Positions 1-6,387 of a DNA stretch of 8,612 nt are shown here, piece by piece. The position numbers were made by a program, and so were the translations under genes. The notes under the pieces were generated by a model. That model was given only the letters and a program-made list of their open reading frames with translations, was not told the origin of the DNA and made no database searches. Source of the DNA: JBAYVY01 sp041674345 (lineage in GTDB: Bacteria; Planctomycetota; Phycisphaerae; Phycisphaerales; Zrk34); contig JBAYVY010000145.1 of assembly GCA_041674345.1 (NCBI GenBank), forward strand, positions 1-8,612, written 5' to 3'. How positions within the stretch are numbered: the first letter of the stretch is position 1; each line of letters starts with the position of its first letter.

Positions 1-186
1 CAGCCCCAACAACAAAAACACGAACACCGCCACCGCCAGAAAACTCAGCGCCAGTATCGCGCCGTTGATCCCCGGACTGGTCATGAACAACTGCGACACC
101 GTCGGCACCCCGCCGCCCATTTGCACGCCGCCGCTCACCGCCGGTGAACTTCCGGGAGTCTGCGCCAATACCAAAAGGTTCCACAT
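1..186 (-). CDS. MotA/TolQ/ExbB-like proton channel protein, N-terminal part
   Basis: The reading frame starts at ATG (186-184) and stays open for 62 codons to the window edge, so the C-terminal part is missing. It begins MWNLLVLAQTPGSS, then has a Gly/Pro/Val-rich stretch, then MTSPGINGAILALSF leading into a strongly hydrophobic helix (about residues 42-62, ending VFVFLLLGL). A short hydrophobic N-terminus ending in AQ, a polar linker and then the first membrane helix resemble MotA/TolQ/ExbB family proteins of planctomycetes, which form the inner-membrane proton channel that energises TonB, Tol or similar systems. That match is from memory and only the least conserved end of the protein is visible, so the family call is tentative; that it is a membrane protein is much safer. 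GGAAAG lies about 7 nt upstream of the start on the minus strand. It runs in the same direction as acnA, 277 bp downstream of it. Confidence 0.55.
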   Translation of the reverse strand, partial: MWNLLVLAQTPGSSPAVSGGVQMGGGVPTVSQLFMTSPGINGAILALSFLAVAVFVFLLLGL

Positions 187-322
187 ATCGCGCTTTCCAT
201 CACAAGTGTTTCACGCCCACTGATCCGCCCATTGTACCCCGTCCAAACATGACGATCCGAAACCCCGGCATGGTTCACGAAAATCCCTGTGAAGCCCGCC
301 CACGGAAAATGCCGCCGTGAAT
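187..322. other. Intergenic region with possible promoter for the ExbB-like gene
   Basis: No convincing coding sequence. On the minus strand a TACAAT hexamer (236-231) sits about 45 bp upstream of the ExbB-like start and could be a -10 box, but I find no good -35 match at 16-18 bp, so this is a weak candidate. The rest shows no clear structure. Confidence 0.25.
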
Positions 323-456
323 GAAATGACGAATGACGAAATCCGAATGACGATTTAGCCAACAGCCAACAGGTGTAGGGATGTTCCGCCGCCTGTTGGC
401 TCGTGGCTGTTGGCTCTGATCCGATTCGTCATTCGGATTTCGTCATTCGTCATTTC
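323..456. repeat. Large inverted repeat (31-bp perfect arms) of the GAATGAC heptamer family
   Basis: Positions 323-353 and 426-456 are perfect reverse complements over 31 bp; the arms carry repeated GAATGAC units and begin GAAATGACGAATGACGAAAT. Inside them is a second, imperfect pair: AGCCAACAGCCAACAGG (357-373) against 392-400 and 405-415 (CCTGTTGGC and GGCTGTTGGCT). The loop is about 18 nt. Transcribed from either side, the element could form a very long hairpin. It begins 7 bp past the acnA stop codon, so it may end or stabilise the acnA transcript, although it lacks a T-run. Sequences of this kind are dispersed repeats in planctomycete-type genomes (from memory). Short frames across it are spurious. 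Confidence 0.85.
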
Positions 457-463
457 CATCGCT

Positions 464-3145
464 TCACCCCCGCGCGATCTTCCGCAACACCGTGTGCAAT
501 ATCCCGCCGTTGCGGTAATACTCAATCTCCACCGGCGTATCAATCCGACACTTCGCCTTGAACGTCTTGACTTCACCACTTTCACTTCCGGGACCGGGGG
601 CGGGGGCCGATGCCTTCACCGTCAACACCCGGCCCGGTTTCAAATCATCGTTCACGTCGATGTCGAATGTTTCCTCGCCGGTCAGTCCCAACGACGCCGC
701 GTCCTGGCCGGGCATGAACTCCAGCGGCAACACGCCCATGCCCACCAGGTTCGACCGGTGAATGCGCTCGAAACTCTTCGCGATCACCGCACGCACACCC
801 AGCAGGTACGTCCCCTTCGCCGCCCAGTCGCGCGATGAACCCATGCCGTAGTCCGCACCCGCCAGCACCACCAGCGGCACACCTTGCTTCTGGTAATTCA
901 TCGCCGCGTCGTAAATGAATCCCACCTTGCCGGTCGTGAAATCCATCGTGACTCCGCCCTCGGTGCCGGGGGCGAGCTGGTTTCGCACACGGATGTTGGC
1001 GAACGTGCCGCGTGTCATCACCCGGTCGTTGCCCCGCCGCGAGCCGTAACTGTTGAAGTCCGCCGGCTGCACGCCGCGCTCCATCAAATACTTCCCGCCG
1101 GGCGTCTCCTTCTTGATCGAACCCGCCGGGCTGATGTGATCCGTCGTCACCGAATCACCCAGCTTCGCCAACACCCGCGCCCCCCTGATCGCCTTGATCG
1201 GTTTCACCTCCGGGGTCATTTCCCGAAAGAACGGCGGATGCTGAATGTACGTCGATCCCTCGTCCCATGCGAACAAATCCCCCTCCGTGATCGCCACCTT
1301 TTGCCACTGCTCATCACCCGTCTCCACATCCGCATACCGCGTCACAAACTGCTCCGGCTTCACCGCCGCCGCCAGCGTCCTGCGCACCTCCTCCTGCGTC
1401 GGCCAAATGTCGCGCAGGTAAACGGGCTTGCCGTCCTTCCCCTTGCCCAGCGGCTCGTTCACCAGATCAATATCCACCGTCCCCGCCAGCGCGTAAGCCA
1501 CCACCAGCGGCGGACTCGCCAGGTAATTCGCCTTCACGTGCGGATTGATCCGCCCCTCGAAATTGCGATTGCCCGACAACACCGAAGCCGCGACCACATC
1601 CCCCGCCTCGATCGCCTTCGCCACCGCCTCCGGCAAAGGCCCCGAATTGCCGATGCACGTCGTGCAACCATATCCCACCAAATTGAACCCCAACTGATCG
1701 AGATACTTCGTCAACCCCGCCGCCGCATAGTAATCCGTCACCACCCGACTTCCGGGCGCCAGCGATGTCTTCACCCACGGCTTGCGGCTCAACCCTTTTC
1801 CCACGGCCTTTTTCGCCAGCAATCCCGCCGCGAGCATCACCGACGGGTTGCTCGTGTTCGTGCAACTGGTGATCGCCGCGATCACCACCGCGCCATGCGC
1901 GATTGCGGATTGCGGATTGCGGATTGCGGATTTGCCGAACGTCGCGGTCAAATCCTTTTGCCATTGCGATTTCATGTTCGACAACGCGATGCGATCCTGC
2001 GGCCGCTTCGGACCGGCCAGCGACGGCTCAATGCTCGCCAAATCCAATTCCACAATCTTCGTGTACGCGATCCGGGCCGCGTCATCCCGCCAGAACATGT
2101 TCGCCTTCGCGTATTTCTCCACCCGCTCCACCACCTTCCGGGGGCGACCCGTCATCCGCAGATAATCCAACGCCACATCGTCAATCGGAAAATACCCCAC
2201 CGTCGCACCGTACTCCGGCGCCATGTTCGCGATCGTCGCGCGATCCGGCAGCGACAACGCATCCAACCCCTCCCCGAAAAACTCGACGAACTGCCCCACC
2301 ACCCCCACCTTCCGCAACATCTGCGTCACCGTCAAAACCAAATCCGTCGCCGTCGCGCCCTCCGCCAACCTGCCCGTCAACTTAAACCCCACCACCCGCG
2401 GCGTGAGCATGTAAATCGGCTGACCCAACATCACCGCCTCCGCCTCGATCCCCCCCACCCCCCAACCCACCACGCCGATGCCGTTAATCATCGTCGTGTG
2501 CGAATCGGTCCCCACCAACGAATCGGGGAACGCGATCCTGCCTCCGTCAGCGCCTTCGCGCAAGCTCACCACGTCCGCCAGGTACTCCAGGTTCACCTGA
2601 TGCACGATCCCCGTGCCCGGCGGAACGACCCTGAAATTATCGAACGCCTGTTGACCCCATTTCAAAAACTCATACCGCTCCTTGTTCCGTTCAAACTCCA
2701 CCAGCAGATTCAACCGCAACGAATCTTCCGCCGCGAAATAATCCACCTGCACACTGTGATCAATCACCAGATCGCAGGGCACCAGCGGATTGATCTTCCG
2801 GGGGTCGGCCCCCAATCGCTTGGCCGCGTCGCGCAACGCCGCCAGATCGACCACCGCCGGCACGCCCGTGAAATCCTGCAGCACCACCCGGCCCGGCATG
2901 AACGGTATCTCGACGGGTTCGGTCTGCTCCGCGTCCCACCCCGCCAGCGTCTTCACATGCTCGCTGGTCACGATGTATTCATCGCAATTGCGCAACGCCG
3001 ATTCGAGCAACACCCGAATGCTCAGCGGCAACCGCTCCACGTGCCCCACCCCCGCCCTGACCAACGCCTTCAAATCAAAATACGCGACCTCCCCCTCCGC
3101 GGTCGCCAACATCTGACGCGCCTTGAACGAATCCTTCAATGACAT
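464..3145 (-). CDS. acnA: Aconitate hydratase A (aconitase)
   Basis: Aconitase of the AcnA/IRP1 type, which interconverts citrate and isocitrate in the cytoplasmic TCA cycle using a [4Fe-4S] cluster. From the chosen ATG the protein has 893 residues, the usual length. The three cluster cysteines are visible: Cys428 in AAITSCTNTSNPS, and Cys494 and Cys497 in GCTTCIGNSGPL. Other conserved blocks are DLVIDHSVQVD (~126-136), GTDSHTTMINGIG (~212-224), SVTTDHISPAGSI (~665-677), DFNSYGSRRGNDR (~696-708) and the swivelling-domain GADYGMGSSRDWAAKG (~763-778). It ends YRNGGILHTVLRKIARG, as in the family. A TTG 21 bp upstream also keeps the frame open, but ATG at 3145 gives the family start MSLKDSF and has AGAAAGG 6 nt before it. 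Two oddities are a heptamer-derived segment AIRNPQSAI just before the first cysteine block and a Pro/Gly-rich insertion APAPGPGSES near the C-terminus, both in variable loops. No catalytic residue appears lost. The gene is transcribed alone, divergent from the groESL cluster. Confidence 0.97.
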   Translation of the reverse strand: MSLKDSFKARQMLATAEGEVAYFDLKALVRAGVGHVERLPLSIRVLLESALRNCDEYIVTSEHVKTLAGWDAEQTEPVEIPFMPGRVVLQDFTGVPAVVDLAALRDAAKRLGADPRKINPLVPCDLVIDHSVQVDYFAAEDSLRLNLLVEFERNKERYEFLKWGQQAFDNFRVVPPGTGIVHQVNLEYLADVVSLREGADGGRIAFPDSLVGTDSHTTMINGIGVVGWGVGGIEAEAVMLGQPIYMLTPRVVGFKLTGRLAEGATATDLVLTVTQMLRKVGVVGQFVEFFGEGLDALSLPDRATIANMAPEYGATVGYFPIDDVALDYLRMTGRPRKVVERVEKYAKANMFWRDDAARIAYTKIVELDLASIEPSLAGPKRPQDRIALSNMKSQWQKDLTATFGKSAIRNPQSAIAHGAVVIAAITSCTNTSNPSVMLAAGLLAKKAVGKGLSRKPWVKTSLAPGSRVVTDYYAAAGLTKYLDQLGFNLVGYGCTTCIGNSGPLPEAVAKAIEAGDVVAASVLSGNRNFEGRINPHVKANYLASPPLVVAYALAGTVDIDLVNEPLGKGKDGKPVYLRDIWPTQEEVRRTLAAAVKPEQFVTRYADVETGDEQWQKVAITEGDLFAWDEGSTYIQHPPFFREMTPEVKPIKAIRGARVLAKLGDSVTTDHISPAGSIKKETPGGKYLMERGVQPADFNSYGSRRGNDRVMTRGTFANIRVRNQLAPGTEGGVTMDFTTGKVGFIYDAAMNYQKQGVPLVVLAGADYGMGSSRDWAAKGTYLLGVRAVIAKSFERIHRSNLVGMGVLPLEFMPGQDAASLGLTGEETFDIDVNDDLKPGRVLTVKASAPAPGPGSESGEVKTFKAKCRIDTPVEIEYYRNGGILHTVLRKIARG
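1901..1928. repeat. GATTGCG heptamer tandem array inside acnA
   Basis: Four perfect head-to-tail copies of GATTGCG (1901-1907, 1908-1914, 1915-1921, 1922-1928), followed by a degenerate GATTTGC. Read in the acnA frame on the minus strand they encode AIRNPQSAI, a segment in the variable linker immediately before the conserved G-x-VVIAAITSCTN block. A 7-bp unit cycles through all three frames, so the array stays open only because of its length and phase. The same heptamer is, from memory, a common dispersed repeat in planctomycete genomes. Confidence 0.85.
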
Positions 3146-3151
3146 GGGATA

Positions 3152-3158
3152 CCTTTCT
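3152..3158 (-). promoter_or_regulatory. acnA ribosome binding site
   Basis: AGAAAGG on the minus strand lies 6 nt before ATG 3145-3143 and supports that start over the upstream in-frame TTG (3166-3164). A TATGAT hexamer at 3192-3187 (minus) could be the -10 box, but I see no matching -35. Confidence 0.5.
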
Positions 3159-3230
3159 GCTTGCAATGTTTTCCAAACCAGACCGAATCATAGAAAGTAA
3201 CACAACCCTCCTCCGAGGTAAACGGTGACG

Positions 3231-3386
3231 GAAATGACGAATGACCAAATCCGAATGACGAATCAAGTTCCAAATTCCAATGTTCAAATCAAGCACGGGA
3301 TGACGCCGTCTTACTTCCGGGGGCGGCGGCAGACCGTGATGGGTTGTCGTTTGGAATTTGGATTTTGTGATTTCATTCGTCATTCG
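3231..3386. repeat. Imperfect inverted repeat of the GAATGAC family upstream of acnA
   Basis: Two perfect 12-bp arm pairs: CGAATGACGAAT (3252-3263) with ATTCGTCATTCG (3375-3386), and TCCAAATTCCAA (3269-3280) with TTGGAATTTGGA (3351-3362). The left flank (3231-3263) is almost identical to the left arm of the repeat at 323-353, with one substitution in the shared part. The roughly 70-nt centre holds ACTTCCGGGGGC (3313-3324), an instance of the window-wide GC-rich motif. The element lies about 85 bp upstream of the acnA start, so acnA is bracketed by two members of one repeat family. Confidence 0.75.
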
Positions 3387-3597
3387 AGCTTCGAGTTTCT
3401 GACTTTCCCCTCACCGAGGCCTGCCATCCTGACACCCCCGCCCGCCTCCCGCGCATCCCTTGGCAGCCCCCGGAAGTTGGAGCCACCCAAAATCGCGTCA
3501 TATCATCAATAATTAAAATACCTTACAAACTCGCGTTCGGTGGCGGAGATGGCACCCGCCTTGCCGTCTCCCTCATGTTTCCCAGGAGAACCGCGCT
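3387..3597. other. Leader region before the receiver-groESL cluster
   Basis: No gene is visible. It contains one copy of GCCCCCGGAAGT (3466-3477), an AT-rich patch (about 3496-3530) that is the most likely promoter site for the plus-strand cluster (TAAAAT at 3514-3519 as a possible -10, without a clear -35), and a hairpin at 3545-3571. No CIRCE operator (TTAGCACTC with its inverted partner) is present. Confidence 0.35.
3545..3571 (+). promoter_or_regulatory. 5'-leader hairpin before the receiver-domain gene
   Basis: GGAGATGGC (3545-3553) pairs with GCCGTCTCC (3563-3571): 9 bp with one G-U wobble and a 9-nt loop. It ends 13 bp before the AGGAGA ribosome binding site (3584-3589) of the next gene. 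It has no T-run, so it is not an ordinary terminator. It could stabilise or regulate the mRNA; that is inference from position only. Confidence 0.4.
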
Positions 3598-4101
3598 GTG
3601 GTTGCCGCCGCTTACCGCAACATCCCGATCAACCCCGACCCCGATGAAGCCAACCCCTCATCGCGCCGGCTCAACGTCATGGTCACCGACCGTGGCGAGC
3701 GGTGGGCCGTGCAGCTCCCCCAACTGCTCGAACCCCAGGGCGTGTACGCCTACCGCGCCAGCAGCGCCGACCAGGCCGTCGAACTCATCCGCACCCGACC
3801 GATCCACGTCGCGGTCGTCGATATGTATCTCGACGCCGACCCCGATGAGCAGCCACGCCCCAACCGTCTGCCCGGCGGGCTCAAACTCCTCCAGGTCATT
3901 CAGCGTCTGCCCGACCGCCCCCCCGCCGTCATGGTCGTCCGCAATCGCCACTTCGACCCCCGCATCGACAACTTCGTCCTCACCGAAGCACTCAAACTCA
4001 ACGCATTCAGCGTCCTCGACCAACCGGTCAACCTCGAACAAATGCTCAGCACCCTCCGCCGAGCCGTCGAACGCTACTTCGGAGGAAGATGGCCAACCTG
4101 A
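3598..4101 (+). CDS. Divergent receiver-domain (response-regulator-like) protein
   Basis: 167 residues, GTG start with AGGAGA 8 nt upstream. After a ~25-residue polar N-terminus, residues 26-160 follow the alternating beta/alpha pattern of a CheY-like receiver: LNVMVTD (beta1, Asp31), HVAVVDMYLD (beta3, Asp75 at the phospho-acceptor position), GGLKLLQVIQRLP (helix), PAVMVVRNR (beta4) and NAFSVLDQPVNLEQML (beta5 and helix 5). Several usual residues are missing: the paired acidic residues after beta1 are reduced to one Asp, the beta4 Thr/Ser appears to be Val or Arg, and the beta5 Lys of the KP motif is Gln142 (QP). An extra loop (DADPDEQPRPNRLP, 79-92) follows Asp75. There is no output domain. 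It may be a pseudo-receiver that binds a partner rather than a normal phosphorylation switch. It lies 82 bp upstream of groES on the same strand, so a role linked to chaperonin control is possible but not shown. Confidence 0.7.
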   Translation: MVAAAYRNIPINPDPDEANPSSRRLNVMVTDRGERWAVQLPQLLEPQGVYAYRASSADQAVELIRTRPIHVAVVDMYLDADPDEQPRPNRLPGGLKLLQVIQRLPDRPPAVMVVRNRHFDPRIDNFVLTEALKLNAFSVLDQPVNLEQMLSTLRRAVERYFGGRWPT

Positions 4102-4110
4102 TTTCCGGGG

Positions 4111-4128
4111 GCCGCTCGCGGCTTAGCA
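4111..4128. repeat. GCCGCTYGCGGCTTAGCA repeat, copy 1 (before groES)
   Basis: GCCGC(TC)GCGGC forms a short perfect hairpin followed by TTAGCA. It differs from copy 2 (4497-4514, before groEL) at one of 18 bases. Directly upstream, TTTCCGGGGGC (4102-4112) is a near-copy of the CTTCCGGG micro-repeat, starting right after the receiver gene's stop codon. The TTAGCACTT at its end looks like half a CIRCE site, but the inverted half is absent. Confidence 0.7.
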
Positions 4129-4168
4129 CTTCACCCAATCAACCATCACCAAATCAAACCTACTTTTT

Positions 4169-4174
4169 AAGGAG
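4169..4174 (+). promoter_or_regulatory. groES ribosome binding site
   Basis: AAGGAG, a full Shine-Dalgarno match, 9 nt before the ATG at 4184. It is the strongest such site in the window, as expected for an abundant chaperonin. Confidence 0.75.
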
Positions 4175-4183
4175 CTACGCATC

Positions 4184-4474
4184 ATGAAAGTCAAACCCCT
4201 CGGTGATCGCATCCTCGTCCAACGCGTCGAAGCCCAAACCAAAACCAAGCACGGCATCTACCTCCCCGAAACCGCCAAGGAAAAACCCCAGCAAGCCAAA
4301 GTCCTCGCCGTCGGCGATGGCAAACTCAACGTCAAAACCGGCTCCCGTACCCCCGTTCAGGTCAAGCCCGGCGACGTCATCCTCCTGTCCAAATGGGGCG
4401 GCTCCGAAATCAAAATCGACGGCAAAGACTACGTCATCGTCAACGAAGACGACATCATGGGCGTCGTCGAATAA
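4184..4474 (+). CDS. groES: Co-chaperonin GroES (Hsp10)
   Basis: 96 residues, the standard GroES length. The protein forms the heptameric lid that caps GroEL and encloses substrate for ATP-driven folding in the cytoplasm. It begins MKVKPLGDRILVQRVE, has the mobile loop at about 16-33 (containing TKHGIYLPETAKEKPQ), the central KPGDVILLSKWGGSEIKIDGK (61-81) and the C-terminal strand EDDIMGVVE. The mobile-loop hydrophobic tripeptide that docks on GroEL is IYL; many GroES proteins have GGI followed by V/I and L, so His23 and Tyr26 are mild variants. It lies 82 bp before groEL in the usual order. Confidence 0.98.
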   Translation: MKVKPLGDRILVQRVEAQTKTKHGIYLPETAKEKPQQAKVLAVGDGKLNVKTGSRTPVQVKPGDVILLSKWGGSEIKIDGKDYVIVNEDDIMGVVE

Positions 4475-4479
4475 CCCCC

Positions 4480-4514
4480 GCCCCCGGAAGTAATCAGCCG
4501 CTTGCGGCTTAGCA
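4480..4514. repeat. groES-groEL spacer: GCCCCCGGAAGT motif plus hairpin repeat copy 2
   Basis: The 82-bp spacer holds GCCCCCGGAAGT (4480-4491) and then AGCCGCTTGCGGCTTAGCA (4496-4514), whose AGCCGC/GCGGCT arms form a tight hairpin. The pair matches the arrangement between the receiver gene and groES (4102-4128), except that the GC-rich motif is on the opposite strand. It has no T-run, so read-through into groEL is expected. The groEL ribosome site, ACGGAGAT (4542-4549), follows. Confidence 0.75.
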
Positions 4515-4556
4515 TTCTTATAAAACCAACAACCCAAAATCACGGAGATTCATCAC

Positions 4557-6191
4557 ATGGCTGCCAAGAAAATCGTATTCGATTCAGAAGCACGTGAGGC
4601 GATCCGCCGCGGCGTCAAGAAACTCGCCGCCGCCGTCAAATCGACCCTCGGCCCCGCCGGCCGCGTCGTCGTCATCGAAAAATCCTACGGCTCACCCACC
4701 GTCACCAAAGACGGGGTCACCGTCGCCAAGGAAATCGAACTCCCCGACCCCTACGAAAACATGGGCGCCCAAATGGTCAAGGAAGTCGCTTCCAAAACCT
4801 CCAACACCGCCGGCGACGGTACCACCACCGCCACCATCTACGCCGAAGCCATCTACGAAGAAGGCCTCAAAAACGTCACCGCCGGCGCCAACGCCAATCT
4901 GCTGAAAAAAGGCATCGACATGGCCGTCACCGCCCTGGTCGATGAACTGAAAAAACTCAGCAAGAAAGTCTCCGACTCCAAGGAAATCGCACAGGTCGGA
5001 ACCTGCTCCGCCAACCAGGACGCCGCCATCGGCAAAATCATCGCCGACGCCATGGAAAAAGTCGGCAAGGACGGCGTCATCACCGTCGAGGAAGGCAAGT
5101 CCCTCGATACCACCGTCGATCTCGTCGAAGGCATGCAGTTCGACAAGGGCTACCTCTCCCCCCACTTCGTCACCAACGCCACCAGCATGGAAGCCGTCCT
5201 CGAAGACGCATATGTCCTCATCCATGAAAAGAAGTTGTCCAGCGCTAAAGACATTCTGCCGCTTCTGGGCAAAGTCGCCGATGCCGGAAAAGCGCTTCTA
5301 ATCGTCGCCGAAGATATCGACGGCGAAGCCCTCGCCATGCTCGTCATCAACAAATTGCGCGGCGTCCTGAAGGTCGCCGCCGTCAAAGCGCCGGGCTTCG
5401 GCGATCGTCGCAAGTCCATGCTCGAAGACATCGCGGTGCTCACCGGCGGGCGCGCGATCATGGAAGAACTCGGCATCGACCTCGAGAAACTCGAACTTTC
5501 CGACCTCGGCAAAGCCAAGAAGATCACCGTCGATAAGGAAAACACCACCCTCATCGAAGGGGCCGGCAAGACCAGCGACATCAAGGGCCGCATCGAATCC
5601 ATCAAACGCGAAATCGAAAACACCACCAGCGATTACGACAAGGAAAAACTCCAGGAACGTCTGGCGAAACTGTCAGGCGGCGTGGCGCAGATCAACGTCG
5701 GAGCCGCCACCGAATCCGAAATGAAGGAAAAGAAAGCCCGCGTCGAAGACGCTTTGCATGCGTGCAGAGCCGCGGTGGAAGAGGGAATACTTCCGGGGGG
5801 TGGCGTGGCCATCCTTCGCGCCCGCAAGGCCCTCGACAAACTCGCCAAGACCCTCGAAGGCGACACCAAGACGGGTGTGGACATCGTGCGGCGTGCCGTG
5901 GTCGCCCCGGTGAAATGTCTCGCTGAAAACGCGGGGCTGGACGGCTCCATCGTCGCCGCGAAGGTCGAAGAGTCCAACGACCCCACCTTCGGCTACAACG
6001 TGCTGACCGGCCAATACGGCGACATGCTCAAAATGGGCGTCCTGGTCCCGACGAAAGTCGAACGCAGCGCCCTGCAAAACGCCGCCAGCATCAGCGGTTT
6101 GTTGCTGACGACGGACGCCATGATCTCCGAAATCAAGGAAAAGAAAGAAAAAGCCCCCGCCGCCGGCGGCATGGATGATATGGATTATTGA
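4557..6191 (+). CDS. groEL: Chaperonin GroEL (Hsp60)
   Basis: 544 residues, normal length. The protein forms the double heptameric ring that folds proteins with GroES in the cytoplasm. Numbering matches E. coli GroEL closely: ATP-binding GDGTTTAT with Asp87 (86-93), the catalytic Asp398 in RVEDALHA, and the nucleotide-pocket GGG at 414-416 (ILPGGGVAIL). The apical domain carries AVKAPGFGDRRKSMLEDIA (275-293). At the N-terminus, LGPAGRVVV (31-39) has Ala34 and Val37 where E. coli has Lys and Asn, and both lie near the nucleotide site. The C-terminus is AAGGMDDMDY rather than the repeated GGM tail, so it is short and acidic. GGAG lies 9 nt before the ATG. It is the last gene of the receiver-groES-groEL run and is followed by an intrinsic terminator. 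Confidence 0.98.
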   Translation: MAAKKIVFDSEAREAIRRGVKKLAAAVKSTLGPAGRVVVIEKSYGSPTVTKDGVTVAKEIELPDPYENMGAQMVKEVASKTSNTAGDGTTTATIYAEAIYEEGLKNVTAGANANLLKKGIDMAVTALVDELKKLSKKVSDSKEIAQVGTCSANQDAAIGKIIADAMEKVGKDGVITVEEGKSLDTTVDLVEGMQFDKGYLSPHFVTNATSMEAVLEDAYVLIHEKKLSSAKDILPLLGKVADAGKALLIVAEDIDGEALAMLVINKLRGVLKVAAVKAPGFGDRRKSMLEDIAVLTGGRAIMEELGIDLEKLELSDLGKAKKITVDKENTTLIEGAGKTSDIKGRIESIKREIENTTSDYDKEKLQERLAKLSGGVAQINVGAATESEMKEKKARVEDALHACRAAVEEGILPGGGVAILRARKALDKLAKTLEGDTKTGVDIVRRAVVAPVKCLAENAGLDGSIVAAKVEESNDPTFGYNVLTGQYGDMLKMGVLVPTKVERSALQNAASISGLLLTTDAMISEIKEKKEKAPAAGGMDDMDY

Positions 6192-6198
6192 GATTGAA

Positions 6199-6234
6199 CC
6201 CCCTCTCCCCCTGGGAGAGGGCCGGGGTGAGGGG
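6199..6234. repeat. Dispersed CCCTCTCCC/GGGAGAGGG palindromic repeat
   Basis: CCCTCTCCCCCTGGGAGAGG followed by GCCGGGGTGAGGGG, 8 bp after the groEL stop. The arms CCCTCTCCC and GGGAGAGGG are perfectly complementary. Translated on the minus strand it gives LTPALSQGERG, a spurious peptide I recognise from many bacterial annotations, which marks it as a widespread intergenic repeat rather than a gene. Confidence 0.8.
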
Positions 6235-6318
6235 ACGCCAAGAAACGGCGCACGCCTCACCGCCTACAACCCAAGACGTCCCGCCGACCCGCGGGTTCAG
6301 TTCGTACAATGACTCAAC

Positions 6319-6351
6319 GGCCGAGCGGAATCCCCGCTCGGTCGTTTTTTT
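6319..6351 (+). terminator. Rho-independent terminator after groEL
   Basis: GGCCGAGCGG (6319-6328), loop AATCC, CCGCTCGGTC (6334-6343), then seven T residues (6345-6351). The 10-bp GC-rich stem has one G-U pair. It closes the receiver-groES-groEL cluster and separates it from the accessory region. Confidence 0.92.
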
Positions 6352-6387
6352 GATAACCAAAGTAATCTTTACATGGAGCTATTATAA

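Noticed and set aside
135..585. Small minus-strand frames across the 323-456 repeat
   Set aside because: Translations such as MTNDEIRMTN and FRHSSFHS are known products of the heptamer repeat, not genes.
884..3142. 752-codon open frame on the plus strand opposite acnA
   Set aside because: Its His/Arg/Pro-rich translation is the shadow of acnA codon bias; acnA on the other strand has every aconitase motif.
4123..4132. Possible CIRCE operator (TTAGCACTT) before groES
   Set aside because: Only one half is present; no GAGTGCTAA partner about 9 bp away. The half belongs to the GCCGCTYGCGGCTTAGCA repeat, also seen before groEL as TTAGCATTC.
4692..5225. Open frames opposite groEL (for example 4692-5225 and 5673-6260, minus)
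   Set aside because: Gly/Asp/Val-rich or low-complexity translations with no ribosome site; groEL covers the region fully.
6285..6318. tRNA-like GGTTCAGTTC segment after groEL
   Set aside because: No acceptor, D- or anticodon arm can be built around it; it lies between a dispersed repeat and a terminator.
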